A stretch of DNA of 56,338 bases from an uncultured Bacteroidota bacterium (GCA_902608795.1 CACLPI010000007.1:1-56338), one strand, 5' to 3'; positions 45,688-56,038 are shown, counted from the stretch's first letter. Numbers and translations are program-made. The notes: generated from the sequence alone by a model not told the origin.

Positions 45688-46887
45688 TTAACTAAGCTCT
45701 AAAGCTTTTTCAATTTTATTATTCATTAGGATTTCTATTGGGTTTTCAAGAGCCTCTTTAATGTGAACTAAAAAACCTACACTTTCCCTACCATCAATTA
45801 TTCTGTGATCATATGAAAGAGCCAGGTACATTACTGGTCTGATTTCAACTTTTCCATTAACTGCAATAGGCCTCTCAACAATATTATGCATACCTAAAAT
45901 TGCACTCTGGGGAGGGTTGATAATTGGAGTTGAAAGCATACTGCCAAAAACACCCCCGTTAGAAATTGTAAAAGTACCTCCTGTCATTTCATCCACTGTT
46001 ATTTGACCATCTCTTGCTCTCTCAGCAAGTCTTTTAACTTCTAATTCAACTCCTTTGAATTTAAGTTCATCGGCACTTCTAATCACTGGCACCATTAATC
46101 CTTTGGGGCCAGAAACAGCAATACTTATATCACAATAATTGTAAGAAATCATCTCAGAGCCATCAATCATAGAATTAACAGCTGGAAATTCCTGAAGAGC
46201 TCGAACGCTAGCTAGGGTGAAAAAAGACATAAAACCAAGATTAACACCATGCTTTTCTTTAAACTTTTCTTTATATTTTTTTCTTAATTCAAATATTGCA
46301 GACATATCTACCTCGTTAAAGGTGGTAAGCATTGCAGTCTCATTCTTAACTGATACTAGTCGTTCAGCAACTTTTCTTCTCAGCATTGATAGTTTACTCC
46401 TATTATCTGCTCTATTTGAACTAGTTACATTACCCATAGCAGGCTTACCCAGAAGCACATCTTGCTTGGTGATTCTCCCATCCTTACCGGTACCTTTTAT
46501 TTCATTTAGATTAATATTTTTTTCATCTGCAATTTTTCTCGCAGCAGGACTTAGTAAATCTGATTTAGAATTATCTACTTCAACTTCTACTTCAACATTT
46601 TCTTGTGGTTTTTTTTCATTTTTTAAGGGCTTATCTTTAGAAATACCTTCAACTGATGTGTCAATATGACATACAACCTGGCCTACCTGAACCACATCTC
46701 CTTCCTCAGCTTTTAATGTGATAGAACCAGACTGTTCGGCTGGTAATTCAAGAGTCGCTTTATCACTGTCTATTTCGGCAATAATTTGATCTTTTTCGAC
46801 ATACTCACCATCTGTTACCAACCACTCTGCAATTTCAACTTCTGAAATTGATTCACCAGGGGATGGTATTTTCATTTCTAAAATCAT
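45688..46887 (-). CDS. odhB: 2-oxoglutarate dehydrogenase E2 (dihydrolipoyl succinyltransferase)
   Basis: E2 is the core of the 2-oxoglutarate dehydrogenase complex and transfers the succinyl group to CoA. The 399 residues contain a lipoyl domain with the lipoylated lysine in [11 protein letters not shown] (near 44), a peripheral-subunit-binding domain ([22 protein letters not shown] near 112), and the catalytic acyltransferase domain ending in [10 protein letters not shown], with the active His-Asp. The start [13 protein letters not shown] is the family's. It begins ten bases after a serine hydrolase gene that separates it from odhA. Confidence 0.95.
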   Translation of the reverse strand: MILEMKIPSPGESISEVEIAEWLVTDGEYVEKDQIIAEIDSDKATLELPAEQSGSITLKAEEGDVVQVGQVVCHIDTSVEGISKDKPLKNEKKPQENVEVEVEVDNSKSDLLSPAARKIADEKNINLNEIKGTGKDGRITKQDVLLGKPAMGNVTSSNRADNRSKLSMLRRKVAERLVSVKNETAMLTTFNEVDMSAIFELRKKYKEKFKEKHGVNLGFMSFFTLASVRALQEFPAVNSMIDGSEMISYNYCDISIAVSGPKGLMVPVIRSADELKFKGVELEVKRLAERARDGQITVDEMTGGTFTISNGGVFGSMLSTPIINPPQSAILGMHNIVERPIAVNGKVEIRPVMYLALSYDHRIIDGRESVGFLVHIKEALENPIEILMNNKIEKALELS

Positions 46888-46897
46888 ATGTCGACTA

Positions 46898-48268
46898 TTA
46901 TTTTCTTTTTTTAAACTTATGTTCTTCTCCGTCTCCTAATATAGCAATTAGATTACTATTTTCTATGTCAAATACAACTTCAATTCCTAAAATTTCACTA
47001 ATGAATCTGTTTTTTGATATTGCATGTATTCCAAATTCCATTTCATCAATTCCGTTACCAAAGACCTTAATTCTCAATGTTTTATTTTCTTTATTAATGA
47101 TTTGAATTTTTGCTGAGGAAAATAATTTTCTTTTGAAATAATGACCTGAAAAGCTCTTTAAATCATCATAATTAATTTCATGTTTTTCATAGGAACTTAT
47201 ATCAGAGTAGTCTAGCTTATAGTAATTTGAAAGAATTCTGATTAACAAATTATTTATATCATTTCTATATATGTTTGATAAATAAGTTAGTGACAGGTTG
47301 CCCTGTTCAAAATAATAAGAATATGATAAAAAAGCATCAATTCTGCCATCATGACCAACTCCAATAATATTAAAAAACGGAATAGGATCTAAACCTAATC
47401 CATATTCAAAATTTAACGTGTTCAACTTCATTAAGTTTACACTTTTTTTACTCAGAATTTGATTTGAAAATAATAAGCTTAAAAATCTATTGACATCGTA
47501 TCCATTTGATGTAATTCCACCAGCACCACTAGCTATTTCCAAATTACTATTCTCAGCATCTATCCAATTATTCTTTACAAAATAATATGATTTTGCATCA
47601 TCATCTAGGTATTTATTATCACAACAGTAAGTATTATTAAGCTGATAGGGTTCTAATATTTTTTTCTTTAAAATATTTCCGTAATTATCTTGTTCAATTT
47701 GCTCTAAAATTAGGGTTAACAAAACATAATTGGAATTTGAATATTGATATTTTTTTCCAGGTTTAAATTTTCTTCTTTTAATATTAAATTTATCTACTAT
47801 TTCTTGTAGATTAAGCGTGTCTTGATGAAAATTATAATAATCTTTTAGTTCTGTATAATTAAAAATACCACTTTTGTGTGACAAGAGTTGTTCAATTGTA
47901 ATTTGATCTGATAATTTAACACGTGGAATAAATTCAGACAAACTTGATTCTAAATCGAGCTTGTTTTCCTCAATCAATTGCATAATCATCACAGCTGTAA
48001 AAATTTTGGAGATTGAACCAATCCTAAATCTTGTTTTTTCGTCTATAAGGGTTTCATTTTTTCTGTCTTTGTATCCCGTCGAATTGTTATAAATTTGATT
48101 TCCATTTTCAAAGAGTGATATATTACCCATAAAATTATTTTCTCCAAAACTCGATATAATTTTATCCATTTGGTCCTTATCAAAATCAATCTCTTTTTCA
48201 ACAGATTGAGCTTGAGGAAAGAAATACAAAAACAAAAATATTATAAAAGGGATATACGTGCTTTTCAT
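46898..48268 (-). CDS. Exported serine hydrolase (beta-lactamase/D-Ala-D-Ala carboxypeptidase family)
   Basis: The 456 residues have a signal peptide (hydrophobic to about 20, ending AQS) and a class C beta-lactamase-like fold (PF00144 type): SxxK as S85-I-S-K88 in [17 protein letters not shown], and YxN in QYSNSNY near 175. A C-terminal extension of about 100 residues follows. Substrate is unknown; peptidases, esterases and cell-wall enzymes occur in this family, and true beta-lactamase activity should not be assumed. The gene lies 80 bases after odhA and ten before odhB, an unusual place, since odhA and odhB are commonly adjacent. Its base composition looks slightly more AT-rich than its neighbours. 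Confidence 0.88.
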   Translation of the reverse strand: MKSTYIPFIIFLFLYFFPQAQSVEKEIDFDKDQMDKIISSFGENNFMGNISLFENGNQIYNNSTGYKDRKNETLIDEKTRFRIGSISKIFTAVMIMQLIEENKLDLESSLSEFIPRVKLSDQITIEQLLSHKSGIFNYTELKDYYNFHQDTLNLQEIVDKFNIKRRKFKPGKKYQYSNSNYVLLTLILEQIEQDNYGNILKKKILEPYQLNNTYCCDNKYLDDDAKSYYFVKNNWIDAENSNLEIASGAGGITSNGYDVNRFLSLLFSNQILSKKSVNLMKLNTLNFEYGLGLDPIPFFNIIGVGHDGRIDAFLSYSYYFEQGNLSLTYLSNIYRNDINNLLIRILSNYYKLDYSDISSYEKHEINYDDLKSFSGHYFKRKLFSSAKIQIINKENKTLRIKVFGNGIDEMEFGIHAISKNRFISEILGIEVVFDIENSNLIAILGDGEEHKFKKRK

Positions 48269-48348
48269 TTTATACTTTTAATTAATAAACCCATTTAAAT
48301 CATAATGAGAAAAATAATATTTTAGAAAATTTATTAATCAAAATGCTA

Positions 48349-51126
48349 CTATTGTGGGATTTGATTGTGTTTGTTTTTATCAAAAACATTATCAATAACC
48401 TCCTTATGTCTTTTTGAATATCTTGCAGAACTACCGGCGGCGGTTGCTGAATAAAATCTTCTGGCTGCAACTCTGAAATCTCTTGCTTCTTTTAAGTTTA
48501 TTAATAAGTGTGAATACGAACCCATATTAATTGGTTCTTCTTGAGCCCATACAATATCATCAGCATTTTTATATTTTTTAATAATTGACTTAATGTGTTC
48601 TTTTGGCAACGGAAATAATTGTTCTAGTCTTACGATTGCTACATCATTTCTTCCAAGTTTTTCCCTTTCTTCTAAAATATCGTAATAGAATTTACCCGAA
48701 ACAAAAACCAAGCTATTAACATTTTCAGAATCAACAATATCATCATCAATTAATAAATTAAATTCTCCATTGACAAATTCATCAACAGTTGAGTGAACCT
48801 TTGGGTGTCTTAATAAACTTTTAGGAGTAAAAATAATTAATGGTTTTCTATAATTTGCTTTTAATTGTCTTCTCAAAATATGAAACATATTTGCAGGTGT
48901 TGTACAATTTGCTACAAAGACATTATCCTTTGCACAAAGCTGTAAATATCTTTCCATTCGAGCAGATGAGTGCTCAGCACCTTGACCTTCATAACCATGA
49001 GGTAAAAATAAAACTAAACCGTTTTGAGTTTTCCATTTAGCCTCACCAGAAAAAAGATATTGATCAATAATAATTTGAGCTCCATTACTAAAATCTCCAA
49101 ATTGAGCTTCCCATATTGTTAAAGACTTTGGGTCCGCCATAGCATATCCATATTCAAAACCAAGAACTCCGTATTCTGATAACAAAGAGTTGTAGATTGT
49201 AAATTTTCCTTGCGTATCATTTATATTATTTAAAAGTGAAATCTCCTCTTCACTTTCTTCAACCTTAACTATTGCATGTCTGTGGGAAAAGGTTCCTCTC
49301 TCTACATCTTGACCAGAAATCCTGACACTATAGCCCTCCTCTAATAAACTCCCGTACGCCAAATGCTCTGCCATTGACCAGTCAAGCATGTCATTATCAT
49401 ACATCACCTTTCTGTTATTTACAAGTTTTTTTATTTTATTGATAAATTTTTTATCTGAGGGTAAGTTTGAAATTACCTCTGTTATTTTATCAAGTTTAAG
49501 TCTGGGGTACGTGGTGTCCACTGGCTTAACCATTATCTCCCCCCAATTCATCTGCAGGTTTTTGATACTTTCATAATCAGACCACTCATCACTCATAAAA
49601 TCTGTGATTCTTGTTTTTTCGCTCTTCTTCGAGTCTTGTAATTGATCTTCCAACTTAAGCTTATAATCAGATTCTACTTTTTTAATTTCTTCATCAGTCA
49701 TCAATGACTTGGCTATCAATTTAGAGGCATATATATTTTTAGGATTTGGATGTTTTGAAATCAGCTTGTAAAGCTTAGGCTGAGTAAATCTTGGTTCATC
49801 CCCCTCATTATGACCATATTTTCTATATCCTAACAGGTCTATAAAAACATCTCTTTTAAACTCAAGCCTAAAGTCTAATGCAAATAATACAGCATGAACA
49901 ACCGCCTCAACATCATCTGCATTAACATGTAAAACTGGTGAAAGAGTAACTTTTCCGACATCAGTACAATAGGTGCTAGACCTTCCATCTAAGTAATTAG
50001 TTGTAAAGCCAACTTGATTATTTACAACAATATGAATTGTACCGCCTGTTTCATATCCTTCCAACCTAGCCATTTGAACTAATTCATAAACTAATCCTTG
50101 GCCTGCAATTGCTGCATCTCCGTGAACAATAATCGGTAGTACCTTGGAAGAGTCATTTTCATAATACTTATCAAGTTTAGATCTTGATATTCCTTGGACA
50201 ACAGAGCCAACTGTTTCTAGGTGAGAAGGATTCGGAGCAATATTTAAGTTTATTTTTTTATTATTTGCTGTGACCCTTTTACTAGTCCATCCAAGATGAT
50301 ATTTGACATCACCATCAAAGATTATCTCTTCATAATCTTTTCCCTCAAATTCACTAAAAACACTTTTTGCTGATTTGCCAAAAATATTTACAAGTGTACT
50401 TAGTCTTCCCCTATGAGCCATACCCATTACAAACTCCTCTACACCCTTTACAGCAGCCTCTTCAATTAAGATATCTAGGGCAGGAATTAATGATTCGCCT
50501 CCCTCCAATGAAAATCTTTTTTGACCCACATACTTTGTGTGGAGAAAGTTTTCAAAAGAAACTGCTTCAACAAGTTTTATCATTAATTTTTTCTTTTGAA
50601 AGGCAGAAAACTTTGGCTGATTATTATTAATATTAAGTTTTTGTTGAATCCATGAAATGATTTCGGGTTTTCTAATGTACATATATTCAACCCCAATACT
50701 TTGGCAATATATATCTTCAATGTGTGAAATAATTACACTTAATGGTTGAGGCCCCAGCCCTATTATTTCACCTGCGTTAAATGTAGTTTTTAAATCATCC
50801 TCACTTAAACCAAAATTTTCGATCGAAAGAGTGGGTGTATATGTTCTCCTTTCTCTTACAGGATTGGTGTTTGTAAATAGATGTCCCCTTGACCTATATC
50901 CATTAATTAAATTTATCACCTTAAATTCTTTTTGAACGTGATCCGGAATTTGAGGACTTATACCATCTAAAATTTCATCTTTAAGGAAGTCGCTGTTGGC
51001 AAAGTCGTAACCCTGAAAAAAAGCTTTCCAACTTGGTTCTAACGAATCAGGATCTTTTAGATATTGATCATAAAGGTCAGAAAAGTATCCTGCATGAGCA
51101 GCATTTAAAAAAGAAAAATTGTCCAC
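48349..51126 (-). CDS. odhA: 2-oxoglutarate dehydrogenase E1
   Basis: E1 is the thiamine diphosphate-dependent decarboxylase of the 2-oxoglutarate dehydrogenase complex in the TCA cycle. The 925 residues start with the family N-terminus (NFSFLNAAHAGYFSDLYDQY), then MGMAHRGRLSTLVN near 238, the ThDP/Mg region GDAAIAGQGLVYE near 335 and NNQVGFTT, and the C-terminal half with FLPHGYEGQGAEHSSARMERY. The start codon is GTG at 51126, since no ATG precedes the conserved N-terminus. The gene ends in tandem TAG stop codons and has its own promoter-like element. Confidence 0.96.
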   Translation of the reverse strand: MDNFSFLNAAHAGYFSDLYDQYLKDPDSLEPSWKAFFQGYDFANSDFLKDEILDGISPQIPDHVQKEFKVINLINGYRSRGHLFTNTNPVRERRTYTPTLSIENFGLSEDDLKTTFNAGEIIGLGPQPLSVIISHIEDIYCQSIGVEYMYIRKPEIISWIQQKLNINNNQPKFSAFQKKKLMIKLVEAVSFENFLHTKYVGQKRFSLEGGESLIPALDILIEEAAVKGVEEFVMGMAHRGRLSTLVNIFGKSAKSVFSEFEGKDYEEIIFDGDVKYHLGWTSKRVTANNKKINLNIAPNPSHLETVGSVVQGISRSKLDKYYENDSSKVLPIIVHGDAAIAGQGLVYELVQMARLEGYETGGTIHIVVNNQVGFTTNYLDGRSSTYCTDVGKVTLSPVLHVNADDVEAVVHAVLFALDFRLEFKRDVFIDLLGYRKYGHNEGDEPRFTQPKLYKLISKHPNPKNIYASKLIAKSLMTDEEIKKVESDYKLKLEDQLQDSKKSEKTRITDFMSDEWSDYESIKNLQMNWGEIMVKPVDTTYPRLKLDKITEVISNLPSDKKFINKIKKLVNNRKVMYDNDMLDWSMAEHLAYGSLLEEGYSVRISGQDVERGTFSHRHAIVKVEESEEEISLLNNINDTQGKFTIYNSLLSEYGVLGFEYGYAMADPKSLTIWEAQFGDFSNGAQIIIDQYLFSGEAKWKTQNGLVLFLPHGYEGQGAEHSSARMERYLQLCAKDNVFVANCTTPANMFHILRRQLKANYRKPLIIFTPKSLLRHPKVHSTVDEFVNGEFNLLIDDDIVDSENVNSLVFVSGKFYYDILEEREKLGRNDVAIVRLEQLFPLPKEHIKSIIKKYKNADDIVWAQEEPINMGSYSHLLINLKEARDFRVAARRFYSATAAGSSARYSKRHKEVIDNVFDKNKHNQIPQ

Positions 51127-51144
51127 TTAGTTTAATTTACTTAA

Positions 51145-51152
51145 CAAATGTA
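51145..51152 (-). promoter_or_regulatory. Predicted promoter -7 element for odhA
   Basis: The minus strand reads TACATTTG, a full TAnnTTTG match, ending 18 bases before the GTG start of odhA. It lies in the 41-base gap after the polyprenyl synthetase gene and would start the odhA, serine hydrolase, odhB, tatD transcript. Confidence 0.5.
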
Positions 51153-51167
51153 AATAATATATATATT

Positions 51168-52142
51168 TTAAATGTTCCTTTTCATCAGAGAATTAGCAAA
51201 ATCACGTAAAAAATCTTTCTTTTCACGACTTATTTCTAATTCGTCTAATGTTTTTAATGAAATATTAGTAAAATTCTCTATTTCGGCGGATATTATTTCA
51301 GGAATATTACATTTTTCAAATAATCTTCTAACCTCAGAAATTTTATTTAAATCATCAGTAAATTTTGAAGAATATAATTTTTTTAGATTTTCGCTGTCAA
51401 TAGGGTTTAGTAATTGTTTAGCTCTGATAAAAAGTAAGGTTTTTTTATTTTCAAGAATATCTCCGCCTATTTTTTTTCCAAACTTTTCTTCTTCTCCATA
51501 GGTATCTAAAAAATCATCTTGAATTTGAAAAGCTAAACCTAAATTTTTTCCAAATTCATAAATATTATTTTGATCTTTTTCAGAAGCTCCTGCTACAATT
51601 GCTCCCATCTTCATTGATGCACCGATTAAAACAGCAGTTTTGTGTTCAATCATCGTTAAATATTCTTCTGCTGATACATCTACCTTTTTAGAAAAATCAA
51701 TATCCATTTGTTGCCCCTCACATACCTCAATGGCCGTTTTACTAAATAGCTCTGCTAAAGAAACAAATGTATCACCTGAATAATTTTCAAAAAGTTGATA
51801 AGCTAGAATTAACATTACATCTCCAGATAATATCGCGGTACTTAAATCCCATTTCTTATGTACGGTTTGATTACCCCTTCTGATTGGAGCCTCATCCATA
51901 ATATCATCATGAACCAATGAAAAATTATGAAAAACCTCAACTGCTAGTGCAGCATCAAGGGCAGATTTATGATTATCGTTAAAAATATCACATGTAAGTA
52001 ATGTAAGAATTGGTCTAATTCTTTTTCCCTTTAACCCCAGAATATAAGTAACAGGTTCATATAAATTTTCGGGATTTGTTGGTGACTTAAAATTCTCTAA
52101 GTATAATAAAAATCCTGAGCGATATTCCTCTACGGTTAACAT
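51168..52142 (-). CDS. Polyprenyl synthetase family protein (short-chain isoprenyl diphosphate synthase)
   Basis: These enzymes add isopentenyl diphosphate units to allylic primers for quinones, carotenoids and lipid carriers. The 324 residues have both aspartate-rich motifs, DDIMD in VHDDIMDEAPIRRG (near 86) and DDFLD in QIQDDFLDTYG (near 212). There is no two-residue insertion in the first motif, and a Phe lies five residues before it, a pattern linked with geranylgeranyl or similar short-chain products; product length is not proven by this. The promoter-like TATTTTTG sits four bases before the ATG (see findings). It is divergent from aspS. Confidence 0.92.
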   Translation of the reverse strand: MLTVEEYRSGFLLYLENFKSPTNPENLYEPVTYILGLKGKRIRPILTLLTCDIFNDNHKSALDAALAVEVFHNFSLVHDDIMDEAPIRRGNQTVHKKWDLSTAILSGDVMLILAYQLFENYSGDTFVSLAELFSKTAIEVCEGQQMDIDFSKKVDVSAEEYLTMIEHKTAVLIGASMKMGAIVAGASEKDQNNIYEFGKNLGLAFQIQDDFLDTYGEEEKFGKKIGGDILENKKTLLFIRAKQLLNPIDSENLKKLYSSKFTDDLNKISEVRRLFEKCNIPEIISAEIENFTNISLKTLDELEISREKKDFLRDFANSLMKRNI

Positions 52143-52146
52143 TTTA

Positions 52147-52154
52147 CAAAAATA
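52147..52154 (-). promoter_or_regulatory. Predicted promoter -7 element for the polyprenyl synthetase gene, leaderless arrangement
   Basis: The minus strand reads TATTTTTG, matching TAnnTTTG, and only four bases (TAAA) separate it from the ATG, so transcription should begin at or within the start codon. Confidence 0.5.
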
Positions 52155-52238
52155 CTAGATATATGATAATTGAAAGCTACTTTTTTAAAATTTGTATCAA
52201 TTAATTCACTGTAGAAGAAAATTATAATAATATCTTAC

Positions 52239-52246
52239 TAAATTTG
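52239..52246 (+). promoter_or_regulatory. Predicted promoter -7 element for aspS
   Basis: TAAATTTG matches TAnnTTTG and ends 18 bases before the aspS ATG. The 122-base gap between the divergent polyprenyl synthetase gene and aspS holds both promoters and nothing else that I can recognise. Confidence 0.5.
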
Positions 52247-52264
52247 TGAGCAGAAGCGATTGCA

Positions 52265-54013
52265 ATGTATAGATCTCATAATTGTGGTGAATTAAGGATT
52301 AATGATTTAACGAAACAAGTTGAACTTTCAGGATGGATTCAAAAAATCCGTGATAAAGGTTTTATTATGTGGGTTGATCTTAGAGATCGTTATGGTATTA
52401 CCCAGCTAATTTTTGATCAAGAAAGAACACCAGCTGATGTTATAGAGCTAGCAAAAACTTTGGGTAGAGAATTTGTAATAAATATCAAAGGAAATGTTAT
52501 TGAAAGAGCCTCAAAAAATTCTTTAATAGATACTGGTGAGATTGAGGTTTTAGTCACAGATTTAAAAATATTAAATACATCCATTACACCTCCATTTACA
52601 ATCGAAGATGAATCAGACGGTGGTGAAGAATTAAGAATGAAGTATAGGTATTTGGATATTAGAAGAAATCCGGTAAAAAATAATTTAATCCTTAGACATG
52701 AAATAACTCAAGAGGTCAGAAAATATTTGTCGGACAATTCTTTTATCGAAATCGAAACTCCATATTTAATAAAATCAACACCAGAAGGTGCTAGAGATTT
52801 TGTTGTTCCATCAAGGATGAATCCAGGGCAATTTTATGCACTTCCACAATCGCCACAAACCTTCAAACAACTTTTGATGGTTGCTGGTATGGATAAATAT
52901 TTCCAAATCGTCAAGTGTTTTAGAGATGAAGATTTAAGAGCAGATCGACAGCCTGAATTTACTCAGATTGATTGTGAAATGGCATTTGTTGACCAAGATG
53001 AAATCCTAACCACTTTTGAAAATTTAGTTAAATATATATTCAAAGCGGTTAAGAAAATTAATCTTGATAAATTTCCTGTAATGACATATGATGATGCCAT
53101 TCAAAAATATGGGACAGATAAACCTGACCTTAGGTATGATATGACTTTCGTAGAATTAAATGATGTTACCCAACATAAAGACTTTAATGTATTTAATAAT
53201 GCTGAGTTAGTTGTTGGTTTTGTTATTAAAGGAGGAAATAGTTTTACGAGAAAAGATATTGATAAATATACCGAATGGGTTAAGAGACCGCAAATTGGAG
53301 CTGGTGGACTTGCGTACATGAGAATTCAAGATGATGGATCTTTTAAATCATCAGTGGATAAATTTTATGATCAATCAGATTTGAAAAGTTGGTCAGAAAA
53401 ATCAGGCGGTAATAAAGGAGATATTTTATTTATTCTAAGTGGGGATAAAGAAAAAGTTAGAACTCAGCTTGGGGCTTTAAGGGTTCATTTAGCTGATGAA
53501 TTAAACCTAAAAGATCCTGAAGAGTTTAAACCACTTTGGGTTGTTGACTTCCCATTACTTCATTGGGATGAAGAAACAAAAACATATCACGCAATGCACC
53601 ATCCTTTCACATCTCCAAAATCCGATCAAATTGATCTGATTGGTTCTGATCCATCTGCCGTTCGTGCAGATGCATATGATTTGGTGTTAAATGGAAATGA
53701 GATTGGCGGTGGATCTATTAGAATACATGACAAGAAAATTCAACAAAAAATGTTTGATTGTCTTGGCTTTACAAAAGAAGAAGCTGATAAACAATTTGGC
53801 TTTTTAATGAATGCATTTGAATATGGTGCGCCACCTCATGGAGGAATTGCATTTGGACTAGATAGACTAGTTGCGATTATGGGTGGAAATGAAATTATTC
53901 GTGATTTCATTGCTTTTCCAAAAAACAATTCAGGTAGAGATATAATGATAGACTCTCCATCCTCAATTTCAGATGAGCAGTTAAAAGAAATTAATCTAAA
54001 GAAGAGATCATAG
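52265..54013 (+). CDS. aspS: Aspartate-tRNA ligase
   Basis: This class II synthetase charges tRNA-Asp. The 582 residues form the bacterial type: OB-fold anticodon domain ([20 protein letters not shown]), motif 2 in [18 protein letters not shown] (near 218), a GAD insertion domain (about 290-420), and motif 3 in [16 protein letters not shown] (near 535). The start [11 protein letters not shown] is standard. A small membrane protein gene follows after four bases. Confidence 0.98.
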   Translation: MYRSHNCGELRINDLTKQVELSGWIQKIRDKGFIMWVDLRDRYGITQLIFDQERTPADVIELAKTLGREFVINIKGNVIERASKNSLIDTGEIEVLVTDLKILNTSITPPFTIEDESDGGEELRMKYRYLDIRRNPVKNNLILRHEITQEVRKYLSDNSFIEIETPYLIKSTPEGARDFVVPSRMNPGQFYALPQSPQTFKQLLMVAGMDKYFQIVKCFRDEDLRADRQPEFTQIDCEMAFVDQDEILTTFENLVKYIFKAVKKINLDKFPVMTYDDAIQKYGTDKPDLRYDMTFVELNDVTQHKDFNVFNNAELVVGFVIKGGNSFTRKDIDKYTEWVKRPQIGAGGLAYMRIQDDGSFKSSVDKFYDQSDLKSWSEKSGGNKGDILFILSGDKEKVRTQLGALRVHLADELNLKDPEEFKPLWVVDFPLLHWDEETKTYHAMHHPFTSPKSDQIDLIGSDPSAVRADAYDLVLNGNEIGGGSIRIHDKKIQQKMFDCLGFTKEEADKQFGFLMNAFEYGAPPHGGIAFGLDRLVAIMGGNEIIRDFIAFPKNNSGRDIMIDSPSSISDEQLKEINLKKRS

Positions 54014-54017
54014 AAAA

Positions 54018-54245
54018 GTGAACAAAATAATATTTATATTTTTCACAATTTCAGTGTCATTAATTCTTTTTGGATTACTTACCGAATCTGAAAATTTTCA
54101 AAAGTATATTGGCTTTGGAGTTCTAATTTTATTTTTTATTGTTTTCCCTTTATTCTCGTATCATCGATGGAAAGATAAAAAGATGGATGACTACTACTTG
54201 AATAGTGAGAACCTTAAAAGATTTAGGGAGAATAGTGATCTCTAA
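54018..54245 (+). CDS. Small hypothetical membrane protein (75 aa)
   Basis: I recognise no named family. The 75 residues contain two hydrophobic segments (about 2-20 and 28-48) and a charged C-terminal tail (YHRWKDKKMDDYYLNSENLKRF), so it is a small two-helix membrane protein. It starts with GTG at 54018, four bases after aspS, and is probably co-transcribed. Its stop codon overlaps the tadA stop on the other strand by four bases. The close coupling to aspS supports it being real. Confidence 0.7.
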   Translation: MNKIIFIFFTISVSLILFGLLTESENFQKYIGFGVLILFFIVFPLFSYHRWKDKKMDDYYLNSENLKRFRENSDL

Positions 54246-54691
54246 TTTAAATTTCTTCTTGAAATAAAAAACTTTTCAAGCATCTCTTTACATTCATTTT
54301 GAAGTATTCCACCATATACTTTAGTCTTTGGATGAAGTTTGGTTCCTAATTTTTTGAAGCCTCTTTTGGGATCGTCGGCGCCGAAATAAATTTTTGAAAT
54401 TCTGCTCCAGTATAATGCACCTGCACACATTTGACATGGCTCCAAGGTAACATAGATAGAGCAGTTTTCTAAATACTTTCCGCCTATGTAATTGGATGCT
54501 GAAGTTATTGCTAATATTTCTGCGTGGGCAGTAACATCGTTTAAAGCTTCAACCATGTTGTGGGCTCTTGCTATAATTTTATTGTCAGCCACAATTACCG
54601 CACCTACAGGCACCTCCCCTTTTGATAAAGCAATTTTTGCCTCATCAATTGCTTTGCTCATAAAATAATTGTCATCAAATTCAATTTTCAT
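54242..54691 (-). CDS. tadA: tRNA-specific adenosine deaminase TadA
   Basis: TadA deaminates the wobble adenosine to inosine in tRNA-Arg(ACG). The 149 residues have the zinc and catalytic motifs HAEILA (His-Ala-Glu near 57) and PCQMCAGAL (PCxxC near 87), with the N-terminal MSKAIDEAKIALSKGEVPVGAV typical of the family. It starts six bases after dgt and is the last gene of a TSUP-dgt-tadA run. A guanine or cytidine deaminase is a less likely alternative. Confidence 0.92.
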   Translation of the reverse strand: MKIEFDDNYFMSKAIDEAKIALSKGEVPVGAVIVADNKIIARAHNMVEALNDVTAHAEILAITSASNYIGGKYLENCSIYVTLEPCQMCAGALYWSRISKIYFGADDPKRGFKKLGTKLHPKTKVYGGILQNECKEMLEKFFISRRNLN

Positions 54692-54697
54692 AGACTT

Positions 54698-56032
54698 CTA
54701 TTGGTATTCAACACCGGTAATTTTATTATAAATATTTAAAGCTTTTCTGTCAGAAAGTGAAGCCACATAATGACAAATCTCAAGTAATCGAGAATAAAGA
54801 TTATCATGATTTAAATTCGTAGTTGAAGGTAATAATTTTAAAATTAGATCATCATAACTAGTTTGATTTCCCTCATAATATCGATTCACTGATGAAATAA
54901 AAGTGTCTAAAAGTTTATTAATAATATTGTAACCAGCTACCTCCTTTTCAATTACTTCCTTTGATTCATAAATTTTCTCAACACTGATTTTAATTATGTC
55001 TGAAATTTGAGGTTTATACTTGCTTTTTTTCAATAGAGATACGTGAAAATTACCACTCAAAATATCATCTTCATTTTCTATAAATATTTGTACTGCCTCA
55101 TTTATTAATGTGTTAATCGATAACGCTCTGAGATAACTTACTCGGTCAATTGTATTATTTAAAGTATTGTACTTTTCAGTATTAATCGAATCCCTTACAA
55201 GATTTATCAAATATTCTAAAGCATAATCCTCTTGCACCAACCCGAGATTAATACCATCTTCAAAGTCAATTATAGTGTAACATATATCATCAGCGGCTTC
55301 TACCAAAAAAGTTAACGGATGTCGATTATATCCTCCATCATCTTTTAATAATCCAAGCTCATTGGCAATGTCAACATATGTATTTTTTTCGTTTTGGAAA
55401 AAGCCATATTTCTTATCGGAAATATTTGAGGAAGGCTTTACTGGAAGTGATTCTTTGGGGTATTTTACAAATGTTCCAAGAGTTGCATAACTTAGTCTTA
55501 GGCCTCCTTCTCTTCCAGGACGAGATTGTGTTAAAATTTTAAATCCATTTGCATTACCTTCAAAATCACATAAATCTTGAAATTCCTTTTCATTTAAAAT
55601 ATTCTTGAATTTTTTTCCAGGGCCAGAAATGAAATACTGACCAATTGATTTTTCACCTGAATGACCAAAAGGAGGATTACCAATATCATGTGCCAATGAA
55701 GCTGAGGCTACTATAGCACCAAAATCATTTGATTGGTATCCAAATTTATTTTTTAAATGTGGGTATTTTTTTAAAATCTCTACTCCAACTTTTCTCCCCA
55801 GTGATCTTCCCACTACACTAGTTTCCAAACTATGTGTAAGCCTTGTATGCACAAAATCTCCCTGTGAAAATGGAACTACTTGAGTCTTATCCTGTAGACT
55901 TCTAAACTCAGAAGAAAAAATAATTCGATCATAGTCAACCTCGAATCCAAGTCTTGTTTCATCCTGTTCAATTCTTTTTCTTTTAAATTCATCTCCATGT
56001 CTTTTCAAAGACAATAATTTTTCCCATTCCAT
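54698..56032 (-). CDS. dgt: Deoxyguanosinetriphosphate triphosphohydrolase (dGTPase, HD family)
   Basis: Dgt-type enzymes cleave dNTPs to the nucleoside and triphosphate, balancing dNTP pools. The 444 residues include the metal site of the HD fold: RLTHSLE (His near 65), SLAHDIGNPPFGHSGE (His-Asp near 114) and a distal Asp in VEAADDICYTIIDFEDGI (near 246). The N-terminus SSEFRSLQDKTQV is typical. It starts six bases after the partial exporter gene. Preference for dGTP is by family name, not proven from sequence. Confidence 0.93.
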   Translation of the reverse strand: MEWEKLLSLKRHGDEFKRKRIEQDETRLGFEVDYDRIIFSSEFRSLQDKTQVVPFSQGDFVHTRLTHSLETSVVGRSLGRKVGVEILKKYPHLKNKFGYQSNDFGAIVASASLAHDIGNPPFGHSGEKSIGQYFISGPGKKFKNILNEKEFQDLCDFEGNANGFKILTQSRPGREGGLRLSYATLGTFVKYPKESLPVKPSSNISDKKYGFFQNEKNTYVDIANELGLLKDDGGYNRHPLTFLVEAADDICYTIIDFEDGINLGLVQEDYALEYLINLVRDSINTEKYNTLNNTIDRVSYLRALSINTLINEAVQIFIENEDDILSGNFHVSLLKKSKYKPQISDIIKISVEKIYESKEVIEKEVAGYNIINKLLDTFISSVNRYYEGNQTSYDDLILKLLPSTTNLNHDNLYSRLLEICHYVASLSDRKALNIYNKITGVEYQ

Positions 56033-56038
56033 AAAAGA

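Noticed and set aside
46898-48268. Serine hydrolase read as a beta-lactamase resistance gene.
   Set aside because: SxxK and YxN are shared by many carboxypeptidases and esterases of this fold; nothing specific to beta-lactam hydrolysis can be shown.
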